Positions 25,990-34,159 of a DNA stretch of 64,000 bases are shown here, piece by piece. A model generated the notes under the pieces. The model saw only the letters and a program-made list of their open reading frames with translations, searched no databases and was not told where the DNA came from. A program made the translations under genes and the position numbers. Where the stretch lies: assembly GCA_024234995.1 (NCBI GenBank), contig JACKNF010000005.1:1-64000 (forward strand), in the 5' to 3' direction. Origin of the DNA: Gammaproteobacteria bacterium (GTDB taxonomy: Bacteria; Pseudomonadota; Gammaproteobacteria; Competibacterales; Competibacteraceae). The stretch's first letter is position 1. Each line of letters opens with the position of its first letter.

Positions 25990-27378
25990 TTAACCTTTTG
26001 CTCCCTCTTCCGGGAGAGGAGATTGCGGATGGGCGCTGTGGCTTTGCAACAAAGTCATGCCCTTGAGCATGTTCAACGCCTCATACAATTGGTAATCACT
26101 TTTCGCCAATTCACTATTGGCGCCTACAGTGGTCTGGGGTGCAGGTAAAGGCGAAGATTCAGTTTCATCAGGAACCGGATCAGCGCCATTACCGCCATCA
26201 TTCTGCAAATGGCCGGTCAGATCCGCTTCCTTGATCAGACCAGTATCGGTGATCTCGTCAGCAACCTTGAGCGTCTTGAGTTCGATATCAGGCTTGATGC
26301 CCTCTGCTTGGATCGAGCGGCCATTCGGAGTGTAGTAGCGAGCAGTGGTCAGCTTGACCGCTGTGCCGTTACCTAGCGGCAAAATTGTCTGCACTGAGCC
26401 TTTGCCGAAGGTGCGTTCACCCAGAACCAGTGCCCGCCGGTGATCCTGCAACGCGCCAGCAACGATTTCCGAAGCTGAGGCCGAGCCGCCATTCACCAGC
26501 ACCACCATAGGCGCTTTTTCAAGCAGATCACCAGCAGTAGCTTTAAAGGTTTGCTCGGAGTCCTGGTCACGTCCCTTGGTCTGCACAATGACGCCCTCAT
26601 CGAGAAAATTGTCAGCCACATCAACTGCGCCATTCAGCACCCCACCAGGATTATTACGCAAGTCCAGGATTAATCCCTTGAGTGTGCCTTGATTCTGTTT
26701 TTTCAGATCTTGCAATGCATCTTGAAGATTTACTTCAGTCTTAGCCTGGAATTGAGTGATACGCAGGTAGCCAAATCCTGGTTCCAATAGGCGGCTCTTA
26801 ACACTTCTGACTTGAATAATTTCACGGACCAGTTTGACCTTGAATGGCTTTTTTACCCCTTCACGGACGATCGTCAGAACAATAGACGTATTTGGCTTGC
26901 CGCGCATCTTTGTGATCGCATCCGGCAAGGCCATACCCTTGAGTGAGGCATCGTCCAATCGGATAATCAAATCGCCAGCCTGAATACCGGCCCGCTGGGC
27001 AGGAGTATCGTCAATCGGGGCAATGACCTTGATAAAGCCATTTTCCTGTCCAACCTCAATGCCAAGTCCACCGAATTCGCCGGAAGTACCAATCTGCAAA
27101 TCCTGAAAGGCTTCGGCGTCCAGGTAGGCCGAGTGCGGATCCAGGTTGCTCAACATGCCACGAATAGCGTTTTCCAGCAACATCTTATCTTCGATCGGTT
27201 CAACGTAATCCTGCTTGACTGCATCAAGGACACCGGTAAAGGTACGCAATTCATCAAGCGGCAACTTGCTTTCCGGCGGCGCGCTCTTTTCAGCCCGGCC
27301 GGCGTAAACCGCCGTCAGTGAAATACCCGCCAAAAAGCTCAGCGCCAACGCCAGACCGTATCGGGTTACAGCACTCAT
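25990..27378 (-). CDS. ctpA: C-terminal processing protease CtpA (S41)
   Basis: The 462-residue periplasmic serine protease starts with a signal or anchor segment (residues 7-27). A PDZ domain covers about residues 100-185 (GGLGIEVGQENG, AGIQAGDLIIRLDD). The S41 protease domain has the catalytic Ser301 in GGSASASEI and Lys326 in ERTFGKGSVQ. Such enzymes cleave C-terminal tails, including those of peptidoglycan hydrolases, usually with a partner lipoprotein. The proline- and acid-rich C-terminal 60 residues are poorly conserved. It lies downstream of gpmA on the same strand, 190 bp apart, with a hairpin between. Confidence 0.93.
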   Translation of the reverse strand: MSAVTRYGLALALSFLAGISLTAVYAGRAEKSAPPESKLPLDELRTFTGVLDAVKQDYVEPIEDKMLLENAIRGMLSNLDPHSAYLDAEAFQDLQIGTSGEFGGLGIEVGQENGFIKVIAPIDDTPAQRAGIQAGDLIIRLDDASLKGMALPDAITKMRGKPNTSIVLTIVREGVKKPFKVKLVREIIQVRSVKSRLLEPGFGYLRITQFQAKTEVNLQDALQDLKKQNQGTLKGLILDLRNNPGGVLNGAVDVADNFLDEGVIVQTKGRDQDSEQTFKATAGDLLEKAPMVVLVNGGSASASEIVAGALQDHRRALVLGERTFGKGSVQTILPLGNGTAVKLTTARYYTPNGRSIQAEGIKPDIELKTLKVADEITDTGLIKEADLTGHLQNDGGNGADPVPDETESSPLPAPQTTVGANSELAKSDYQLYEALNMLKGMTLLQSHSAHPQSPLPEEGAKG

Positions 27379-27516
27379 CTTCGCTCCGAAATGCTCAAGG
27401 TGAGGGATAAAACATAAAAGAGAATTAAATTATCAGGATGATGCCGACTTAAGACAACGGGAATGGTCTGGAAATTGCGCGGCAGGTACGGAAATTTTGG
27501 TTATTACCGGGAGAAT

Positions 27517-27546
27517 GTTGGGTTGCCGTTTTGCTGGCAACCCAAC
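27517..27546 (-). terminator. strong 11-bp hairpin between gpmA and ctpA
   Basis: GTTGGGTTGCC (27517-27527) pairs perfectly with GGCAACCCAAC (27536-27546) around an 8-base loop, 23 bp after the gpmA stop. No T-run follows on the minus strand, so it is probably a partial terminator or an RNA-stabilising element separating gpmA from ctpA. Confidence 0.55.
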
Positions 27547-27569
27547 CTATACTTCTGATATCGAACGCC

Positions 27570-28316
27570 TTACTTGGCCTTACCCTGATTAGCGACCGCA
27601 TCCATCAGTTTTTTCAGTTCCTCAGGGTCAGCAAGATAATAGTTCTTGATGGGCCGCATATTGGCGTCCAGCTCATAGACCAAGGGCACAGCGGTCGGGA
27701 TATTGAGAGCGACAATTGCCTCATCTGACATATCATCCAGATACTTGACCAACGCCCGCAGACTATTGCCATGTGCAGCTATCGCGACCCGTTTACCCGA
27801 ACGAATGGCTGGTACCAGGACATCGTGCCAATACGGCAGCACTCGATCAATAGTAAGCTTAAGGCTTTCAGTACCTGGCAACACACGCGGATCGAGTCCG
27901 GCGTAGCGCGGATCATGGCTTGGGTGAAGCGGATCGCTTGCTGCCAGTGGCGGAGGCGGAATATCAAAGCTGCGCCGCCAGACTTTAACTTGTTCTTCCC
28001 CATGTTTGGCTGCTGTTTCCGACTTATTCAGACCGGCAAGGGCGCCATAGTGGCGCTCGTTGAGACGCCAGCTCCGATGTACTGGAATCCATGCCTGATC
28101 GAGTTCATCCAGCACTGTCCATAAGGTATGAATAGCGCGTTTAAGCACCGAGGTGTAGGCCACATCGAAGACATAGCCTTCCTTCTTCAGAGTTTGACCC
28201 GCTTTTTTGGCTTCCTCGCGGCCCTTGTCGGACAGATCGACGTCCACCCAGCCGGTGAAACGGTTTTCCATGTTCCATTGGCTTTCACCGTGGCGGATGA
28301 GGACAAGTTTATACAT
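27570..28316 (-). CDS. gpmA: 2,3-bisphosphoglycerate-dependent phosphoglycerate mutase
   Basis: The 248-residue enzyme interconverts 3- and 2-phosphoglycerate in glycolysis and gluconeogenesis. It carries the phospho-acceptor motif LIRHGESQWN (His9), ENRFTGWVDVDLS, the RHYGALAGLNKSE segment and the second active-site His in IAAHGNSLRALV. Length matches E. coli GpmA (250). It heads a minus-strand pair with ctpA and is divergent from xseA. Confidence 0.97.
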   Translation of the reverse strand: MYKLVLIRHGESQWNMENRFTGWVDVDLSDKGREEAKKAGQTLKKEGYVFDVAYTSVLKRAIHTLWTVLDELDQAWIPVHRSWRLNERHYGALAGLNKSETAAKHGEEQVKVWRRSFDIPPPPLAASDPLHPSHDPRYAGLDPRVLPGTESLKLTIDRVLPYWHDVLVPAIRSGKRVAIAAHGNSLRALVKYLDDMSDEAIVALNIPTAVPLVYELDANMRPIKNYYLADPEELKKLMDAVANQGKAK

Positions 28317-28622
28317 GCGATGTCTCCTGATTTAGGAATGATTGTTATCTTTGCGCCTTCGTTCAGTCCCTATTGCCCGAAGTACAAGCTAGGATGAGGG
28401 AGCTGGAATTATCTAAAAATTTGACTTTATGATCATACCCCCAGCCAGTTGATTTCGCCAGCCGCATCCTAGAGGTTGCCGGATATGGAAATGGCTCAAC
28501 CGCGTTAATTCCAGCGCTGTCTGCACATTGGCCAAAAAGAGCGAATCTCTGTGAAATGCCTGTCGCTGATCCGCATAACCTGCCGCACACTACTTGAACC
28601 AGATCACTGATTAAAGACCGCC
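28317..28622. other. 306-bp divergent intergenic region, gpmA / xseA
   Basis: This stretch between two divergent starts should hold both promoters. An open frame on the minus strand (28363-28590) shows no recognisable protein feature or ribosome binding site. I see no tRNA, repeat or clear promoter in it. Confidence 0.6.
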
Positions 28623-29843
28623 ATGCCCTCTACCACCGAGACAATCCATACTGTTTCCGAACTGACGCAGGCGGCCCGTTTGCTGTTGGAGAACCATTTA
28701 TCAAACATCTGGGTGCAAGGTGAAATTTCTAATTTATCCCGTCCCTCTTCAGGGCACCTGTATTTCTCGCTTAAGGATGCCAAGGCGCAAATCCGTTGCG
28801 CCCTGTTCCAAAACCGTGCCTGGCTATTCCGGGAGAGTCTCCGCAACGGCCAGCATGTATTGATGCGAGGCCGGGTTAGCCTCTATGAACCACGCGGCGA
28901 CTTTCAAATTATCGCCGAATATCTCGAAGAAGCCGGTATTGGCGCGCTGCGGCAGGCTTACGATGAATTGCGGTTCCGGCTGGAACAGGAAGGATTATTT
29001 GCCTTGGAGCGCAAACAACCCCTACCCTGCTTTCCTCAACGCATCGGTGTCATCACCTCGCCCAGCGGGGCTGCCTTTCGTGATGTGCTTACGACGCTGC
29101 GCCGGCGATTTCCCAGCCTGCTGGTATTGCTCTATCCGGTTCCGGTACAAGGTGCTGGCGCGGGGGAACGCATTGCTCAGACCATCCGGAAGGCTTCCGG
29201 GCAACGCAGTTGCGACACGCTGTTACTGGTGCGTGGCGGCGGCTCGTTAGAAGATTTATGGGCATTTAACGAGGAAAGCGTAGCACGCGCTATCGTCGCT
29301 TGCACGATTCCGCTGGTCACTGGCATTGGCCATGAAACTGATGTCACCATTGCCGATTTCGCCGCCGACCAGCGCGCTGCCACCCCAACTGCAGCGGCGG
29401 AACTAGCCAGTCCCGACCGGCTGGAGTGGCTAAATCAGATCCGGTTATTAAATGAACGGCTAGCGCGGGGGCTACGCCATCGTCTCGATACACAACATCA
29501 GCGGCTGAACGAGCTCGCCCGTCGGCTGGACCGGCTGCACCCGCGTCAGCGCCTGCATGATCACGCCCAGCGGCTTGATGAACTGGATCAGCGCTTGTTA
29601 ACGGCAACCCGCCAGTGCCTGCAAACAGCAACCCAGCGCTTACAAAGCCTGAGTGCCCATCTACACGCTCTGAGTCCCTTAGCTACGCTAAATCGCGGCT
29701 ACGCCATCGCACGCTGCCATCCCAACGGACAGATACTACGGCGTGCCGATCAAGCCAGCGTTGGCAGCACCATCGACATCCTGCTCGGTGAGGGTCACCT
29801 GTACTGTGAAATTCAGGCGATTTCTGCGCTAGACTCCACCTGA
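28623..29843 (+). CDS. xseA: exodeoxyribonuclease VII large subunit
   Basis: The 406-residue protein is the catalytic subunit of ExoVII, which degrades single-stranded DNA from both ends together with XseB. An N-terminal OB fold (WVQGEISNLSRPSSGHLYFS) is followed by the catalytic domain with RIGVITSPSGAAFRDVL, LLVRGGGSLEDLWAFNEE and TGIGHETDVTIADFAAD. The C-terminal half is a long coiled-coil rich in L, R and Q. At 406 residues it is slightly shorter than E. coli XseA (456). The small subunit gene is not in the window. It lies 21 bp upstream of the PilZ gene. Confidence 0.96.
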   Translation: MPSTTETIHTVSELTQAARLLLENHLSNIWVQGEISNLSRPSSGHLYFSLKDAKAQIRCALFQNRAWLFRESLRNGQHVLMRGRVSLYEPRGDFQIIAEYLEEAGIGALRQAYDELRFRLEQEGLFALERKQPLPCFPQRIGVITSPSGAAFRDVLTTLRRRFPSLLVLLYPVPVQGAGAGERIAQTIRKASGQRSCDTLLLVRGGGSLEDLWAFNEESVARAIVACTIPLVTGIGHETDVTIADFAADQRAATPTAAAELASPDRLEWLNQIRLLNERLARGLRHRLDTQHQRLNELARRLDRLHPRQRLHDHAQRLDELDQRLLTATRQCLQTATQRLQSLSAHLHALSPLATLNRGYAIARCHPNGQILRRADQASVGSTIDILLGEGHLYCEIQAISALDST

Positions 29844-29864
29844 CAACACAATAAATGTCGGAAA

Positions 29865-30641
29865 ATGCCGGATCTCATCGTTAACGCTAAGCTGCCGATA
29901 CCCATGCTGACCACCCCTATCGAAAAGGAAAGACGCGAGCATTACCGGCTCCAGTTTCCCCCTGCTAAGCGCCCGCAACTACTGATCCATAAGGACAGCC
30001 ATGCTGTTATCGACTGTTCAGCACATGGCATCCGGTATGCCGCTCTCTCAGGAATGCTGCCAACCCCTGGCGAGCAAGTGACAGGATTGCTTTGCTTCCG
30101 TCATGGCGCGCAAGTTCCGATACTAGGCGTAGTCATACGGGCCGAAGAGGATGAGATCGTTCTCTATCTCCCTAACCGGGAGATTCCCTCCACACTCCTG
30201 CGCAGCGAAGAGCGTCACCTGCTCAAGGCATCCGGAGATGTTGTCAAAACCACAGATCGCAGCTTGACACCTATCCTGCCAGATTCATCCTCCGCAACCA
30301 ACTCCGCAGAAGGTGCCGAACGGCGTGAATTTCATCGTATCTACTACCCGATGACAGCATACCCTTCCCTGCTTTTGGAGAAGAAAAAAGCGTTTATGGT
30401 CATGGATGTCTCAGCGCGCGGCTTGCGCTACGCGGCCCCCAAAGCTCCAGCACCCCATCTATACCAGTTGATCAAAGGCACTCTCCACCTCCACCATAAC
30501 ACCCAGATCAATATTGAAGGCACGGTAATCCGTGCGCAAGACGATGAAATCGCGCTCTATCTCCACCAGGAAATTCCCCTCAATATCCTGCTGGCTGAAC
30601 AACGCTATTTGCATAAAAACTATCCGATGTGGTCACCGTAA
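29865..30641 (+). CDS. tandem PilZ-domain protein, probable c-di-GMP receptor
   Basis: The 258-residue protein contains two related halves. Each has the two PilZ motifs: R24-xxx-R28 (ERREHYRLQFP) with D50-x-S-xx-G55 (DCSAHG), then R154-xxx-R158 (ERREFHRIYYP) with D181-x-S-xx-G186 (DVSARG). Both halves also share RYAA and VIRAxxDEIxLYL. The intact motifs suggest that both bind cyclic di-GMP (inferred). No output domain or membrane segment is present, so it probably acts by protein contact. A diguanylate cyclase gene lies 2.2 kb downstream. It follows xseA closely and may be co-transcribed. Confidence 0.82.
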   Translation: MPDLIVNAKLPIPMLTTPIEKERREHYRLQFPPAKRPQLLIHKDSHAVIDCSAHGIRYAALSGMLPTPGEQVTGLLCFRHGAQVPILGVVIRAEEDEIVLYLPNREIPSTLLRSEERHLLKASGDVVKTTDRSLTPILPDSSSATNSAEGAERREFHRIYYPMTAYPSLLLEKKKAFMVMDVSARGLRYAAPKAPAPHLYQLIKGTLHLHHNTQINIEGTVIRAQDDEIALYLHQEIPLNILLAEQRYLHKNYPMWSP

Positions 30642-30705
30642 TTAGTCTGCGCGATTACCCAATCGCTTTCTTTAAATAGCGTAACCAATTAATCCCAAGG
30701 ACATC

Positions 30706-31470
30706 ATGAACCGTCTCTACCTCATTGGCACTGGCCCTGGCGGGCTGGAGCACCTCAGCCCCGCCGCTCGCACGGCGCTAGAATCTTGTACCGACTTGGC
30801 TGGTCACGGCTTGTACCTCAACTTGCTCGGCGAGCTGACCGAAGGCAAGATCCGACACAAAACCCCGATGGGCGAGGAAATTGGCCGCGCCACACTAGCG
30901 CTTGATCTAGCTGCCAGTGGCCGGACTACAGCACTGATTTCCAGTGGTGACGTAGGCATCTACGGCATGGCTACCCTTGTGTTCGAACTATTAGCGCGCA
31001 AGCCGAAACCAGAATGGGCAGAGGTCGAGATCGAAGTCATCCCTGGCATCTCCGCCATGCAAGCAGCGGCGGCGCGGGTGGGAGCACCACTGGCGCATGA
31101 CTTCTGTGTGATCTCCCTCTCCGATCTGCTAACACCTTGGGAGTTAATCGCCAAGCGGATCGGCTTGGCCGGTCAGGGTGATTTCGCGATTGCTTTTTAC
31201 AACGCCGTTTCCAATAAACGCTCCTGGCAGCTGCTCCAAGCGCGGGAAATTCTGCTGCGTTACCGGGCACCAGAAACTCCAGTAATCGTTGCCTTTAACG
31301 TCACCCGCAAAGGCGAGCAGCTCACAGTGACCACTCTCGGTGAACTTGACCCGGAACCGCTCAACATGCTGTCCCTTGTTATAGTTGGTAACAGCGAAAC
31401 CCGGCAGGCCGGAAAATGGGTCTATACCCCACGCGGTTATCATACGAAACCGGAATTAACAGGAACCTAA
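30706..31470 (+). CDS. cobJ: precorrin-3B C17-methyltransferase
   Basis: The 254-residue SAM-dependent enzyme belongs to the CobJ/CbiH family of corrin-ring methylases, which carry out C-17 methylation with ring contraction. It has the N-terminal LYLIGTGPGGLEHLSPAA, ISSGDVGIYGMA, VIPGISAMQAAAARVGAPL and the family segment DFAIAFYNAVSNKRSWQL. No other cobalamin gene is in the window, so the pathway is completed elsewhere, or this is a solitary paralogue. The 64-bp upstream gap is too short for a cobalamin riboswitch. It is followed after 14 bp by a permease gene. Confidence 0.9.
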   Translation: MNRLYLIGTGPGGLEHLSPAARTALESCTDLAGHGLYLNLLGELTEGKIRHKTPMGEEIGRATLALDLAASGRTTALISSGDVGIYGMATLVFELLARKPKPEWAEVEIEVIPGISAMQAAAARVGAPLAHDFCVISLSDLLTPWELIAKRIGLAGQGDFAIAFYNAVSNKRSWQLLQAREILLRYRAPETPVIVAFNVTRKGEQLTVTTLGELDPEPLNMLSLVIVGNSETRQAGKWVYTPRGYHTKPELTGT

Positions 31471-31484
31471 TCCAAGAAAAAGGT

Positions 31485-32627
31485 ATGCGCATTTTTTTTG
31501 AACGGCAGAAATACCTCATCGACTACACGCTAACCACTTTGTTACGACGCAAGACCCGCAATCTCGGTCTACTGCTGGTTTATACGCTGCTGGTATTTCT
31601 GTTCAGTGCAGTGCTGCTGATCAGCGAGGGATTGCGGCGCGAAGCAGTGCTCCTGTTACAAGATGCGCCCGAAGTCATCGTACAAAAACTGGTAGCCGGC
31701 CGCCATGATCTGCTGCCAGCGGACTGGTTAGGATCGTTACAGCGCATTCGCGGGGTCAGTTCTGTACAAGGCCGGCTGTGGGGTTATTACTATGATCCCA
31801 TCATTAAGGCCAATTACACTCTAATGGCGGCACCAAACCGGGGGTTGGCCGCAGATGAAATCCTGATCGGTGCAACGCTGGCGCGCACTCGCCAGATTGG
31901 CACCGGTGATTACTTCAGCTTGCGCACGGCCACCGGCCAACCTCTACCGCTGAAAATTACTGGAGTGCTGGACTCCGCCTCGGAATTGCTGAGCGCAGAT
32001 CTAGTACTGCTTTCCAACGCGGGCTACCAGCAACTGTTCCAGCTCCCGCCGGATGTTTTCACCGATGCCGTGCTGACGGTGCGCAATCCTCGGGAAGCAC
32101 CTACAGTCGCCCGAAAAATCGCTCTAGCTTTGCCAGGCAGCCGCCCAATCCTGCGTACCGAGATATTATGCACTTACGATGCCATATTTAATTGGCGCGA
32201 AGGCATAATCTTCGCCGCTCTGGGCGGGTCATTGCTAGCGTTCATCATTCTGGCCTGGGACAAGGCCGCTGGATTGAGCGCCGAAGAGAAACGTGAGATT
32301 GGCATTCTCAAAGCAATTGGCTGGGAAACTAGCGATATCCTGATTATGAAACTTTGGGAGGGAACATTACTCTCGCTGACAGCCTTTCTTGCCGGCTATG
32401 TTCTGGCCTATTGGCAAACTTTCCACGGCGGTACCCAATTATTCACTCCTGTGCTGAAAGGCTGGGCAGTGCTGTATCCCGACTTTCAATTAACACCCGT
32501 GATAAACCCGCAACAGGTTCTGGTATTACTGGCAATCACGGTGTTGCCTTACATTGCCGCTATATTGATTCCAAGCTGGCGGGCGGCAATCAGCGACCCT
32601 GATGCAATCATGCGTGGATCAATTTGA
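31485..32627 (+). CDS. FtsX/MacB-type ABC transporter permease (orphan)
   Basis: The 380-residue membrane protein has one N-terminal transmembrane segment (about 28-48), a large extracytoplasmic loop (about 50-240) and three C-terminal segments typical of the FtsX domain. The conserved cytoplasmic stretch EEKREIGILKAIGWETSDIL lies between the second and third segments. Such permeases work with a LolD/MacB-like ATPase in extrusion or mechanotransmission rather than import. No ATPase gene flanks it. The ATG at 31485 follows AAAAAGG at very short spacing; the frame is open further upstream inside cobJ. Confidence 0.8.
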   Translation: MRIFFERQKYLIDYTLTTLLRRKTRNLGLLLVYTLLVFLFSAVLLISEGLRREAVLLLQDAPEVIVQKLVAGRHDLLPADWLGSLQRIRGVSSVQGRLWGYYYDPIIKANYTLMAAPNRGLAADEILIGATLARTRQIGTGDYFSLRTATGQPLPLKITGVLDSASELLSADLVLLSNAGYQQLFQLPPDVFTDAVLTVRNPREAPTVARKIALALPGSRPILRTEILCTYDAIFNWREGIIFAALGGSLLAFIILAWDKAAGLSAEEKREIGILKAIGWETSDILIMKLWEGTLLSLTAFLAGYVLAYWQTFHGGTQLFTPVLKGWAVLYPDFQLTPVINPQQVLVLLAITVLPYIAAILIPSWRAAISDPDAIMRGSI

Positions 32628-32854
32628 AAGTCCCCCTGCCGCCTGAAAATCCCAGACACTGACCGGTACCAGCGGCTTACATCGTTACTGGCAAGATACC
32701 GCCGCCCCCAGCGTTACCAGCATTCCCGATGCCTTGCATTGACCTCCGGTGTTCAAGCAGCGGCATGTATCGGCACCTGCCTAAGACACCCTATCAATTT
32801 TGAGTATTATGTCACATAATAAAACTGACGTTCGATTTATGCACGGCAGACTCA

Positions 32855-34135
32855 ATGAAATCTCTGGGTGTTTGGTTCAATAATCTCTCGATCAAAGGCA
32901 AACTCCGGACCACGCAATGGGTTTCCTTAGGATCGGCCATGTTATTAGTCAATTTTTCGCTAGCCAGTCTAGGGTTTTTCTCTTCTCAGCAAAATTCGCT
33001 GCATGACACACTCATCATGGCTCATATCCTAGGTGAAAATAGCAGCGCAGCACTGGCGTTTGAAGATCAAAAAGCCGCTCAAAAACTACTGCAAAGCCTG
33101 CATTTCAATCCTAGTATCATCCAAGCTGCTTTTTATCTTCCCAGTGGCCAGCTTATTGCGGCCTACGACAAAAACACCGGTATCTCTATTACTACCGGTG
33201 CTCCGGTAAAGTCACCTCATCTGGCAACGGCCTCTACGCTGAGCTGGCAATACCTGGAAGTATTCGAACCAATCCCATTACCTAATCAATCGACCGGACT
33301 CATCTATCTGAAAGTCAGTCTCAACGCCCTGTATCAGCGTCTCCTGGGCTTTATGGGTGTGGTCATTCTAATTGTGTTAGCGGCCTTACTGGCAGCGCTT
33401 TCGTTGATGGATCGTTTACAGCAGGTGATTACGCGACCGCTGCTTGAATTGACCGAACTGATGCACAAGGTGTCAGAGCAACACGATTATCAGCTTCGCG
33501 CCGATAGCAACCGCCATGACGAAATCGGTCAACTAGCGCATGGTTTCAACCTCATGCTCGGATTTGTTGAACGGTGCGAGGCCGGACTGAAACGCAAACT
33601 AAGAGAGCACGAGAATTCCAACCGGCACCTCAATCAATTAGCGCATTATGACGCCTTGACTGGCCTGCCGAATCGCTATTACTTCAACGAACACCTGGAG
33701 TTCATTGTAAAAAGCACACTGGCCCGCCAGGACCGCGCTGGCTTGATGTTTATCGATCTGGACGGTTTCAAGCCAATCAATGACACTTTAGGCCACCGCA
33801 TGGGTGATCAATTGTTACGCAGCGTTGCCCGCCGGCTCACTGCCTGCCTACGCACCGGAGACACTGTATGCCGCATTGGCGGCGATGAATTCGCTATCCT
33901 GCTGGAGAACCTGACTGACCCTCAGCATGCAGGCATTATTGCGGAAAAAATTATCCAGGCGCTGGATGAACCTTTCAAATTAGAAAGCCACGAAGTCCAT
34001 ACTCGTGCGAGTATCGGCATTAGCCTATGCCCCGACACTGCCACCGAAAGCGCCCTGCTGCTGCATTACGCCGATACCGCCATGTATCAGGCCAAGAGGA
34101 ATGGCAAGGGACGTTATGAATATTTCCAGCCATAA
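32855..34135 (+). CDS. membrane-bound diguanylate cyclase (HAMP-GGDEF)
   Basis: The 426-residue protein has two transmembrane segments (about 24-43 and 164-184) enclosing a periplasmic sensor resembling CHASE8 (ALAFEDQKAAQKLLQSL). A HAMP linker (about 185-240) and a GGDEF domain follow. The active-site motif GGDEF (342-346) is intact, as is the product-inhibition site R333-TG-D336 five residues upstream, so feedback-controlled cyclic di-GMP synthesis is expected. No EAL domain follows. Its stop is 24 bp from that of convergent uup. The input signal is unknown. Confidence 0.92.
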   Translation: MKSLGVWFNNLSIKGKLRTTQWVSLGSAMLLVNFSLASLGFFSSQQNSLHDTLIMAHILGENSSAALAFEDQKAAQKLLQSLHFNPSIIQAAFYLPSGQLIAAYDKNTGISITTGAPVKSPHLATASTLSWQYLEVFEPIPLPNQSTGLIYLKVSLNALYQRLLGFMGVVILIVLAALLAALSLMDRLQQVITRPLLELTELMHKVSEQHDYQLRADSNRHDEIGQLAHGFNLMLGFVERCEAGLKRKLREHENSNRHLNQLAHYDALTGLPNRYYFNEHLEFIVKSTLARQDRAGLMFIDLDGFKPINDTLGHRMGDQLLRSVARRLTACLRTGDTVCRIGGDEFAILLENLTDPQHAGIIAEKIIQALDEPFKLESHEVHTRASIGISLCPDTATESALLLHYADTAMYQAKRNGKGRYEYFQP

Positions 34136-34159
34136 AGCCGTAGCACGGCCCAAAATCAT

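Noticed and set aside
28363..28590. A 75-codon minus-strand open frame between gpmA and xseA
   Set aside because: It lies in a divergent promoter region, shows no motif and lacks a ribosome binding site.
30642..30705. A cobalamin riboswitch upstream of cobJ
   Set aside because: The gap is only 64 bases, too short for the aptamer, and no B12-box-like sequence is seen.
32628..32854. A possible gene remnant after the FtsX-type permease
   Set aside because: Short coding-like stretches are interrupted by stops and match nothing I recognise, so no pseudogene is called.
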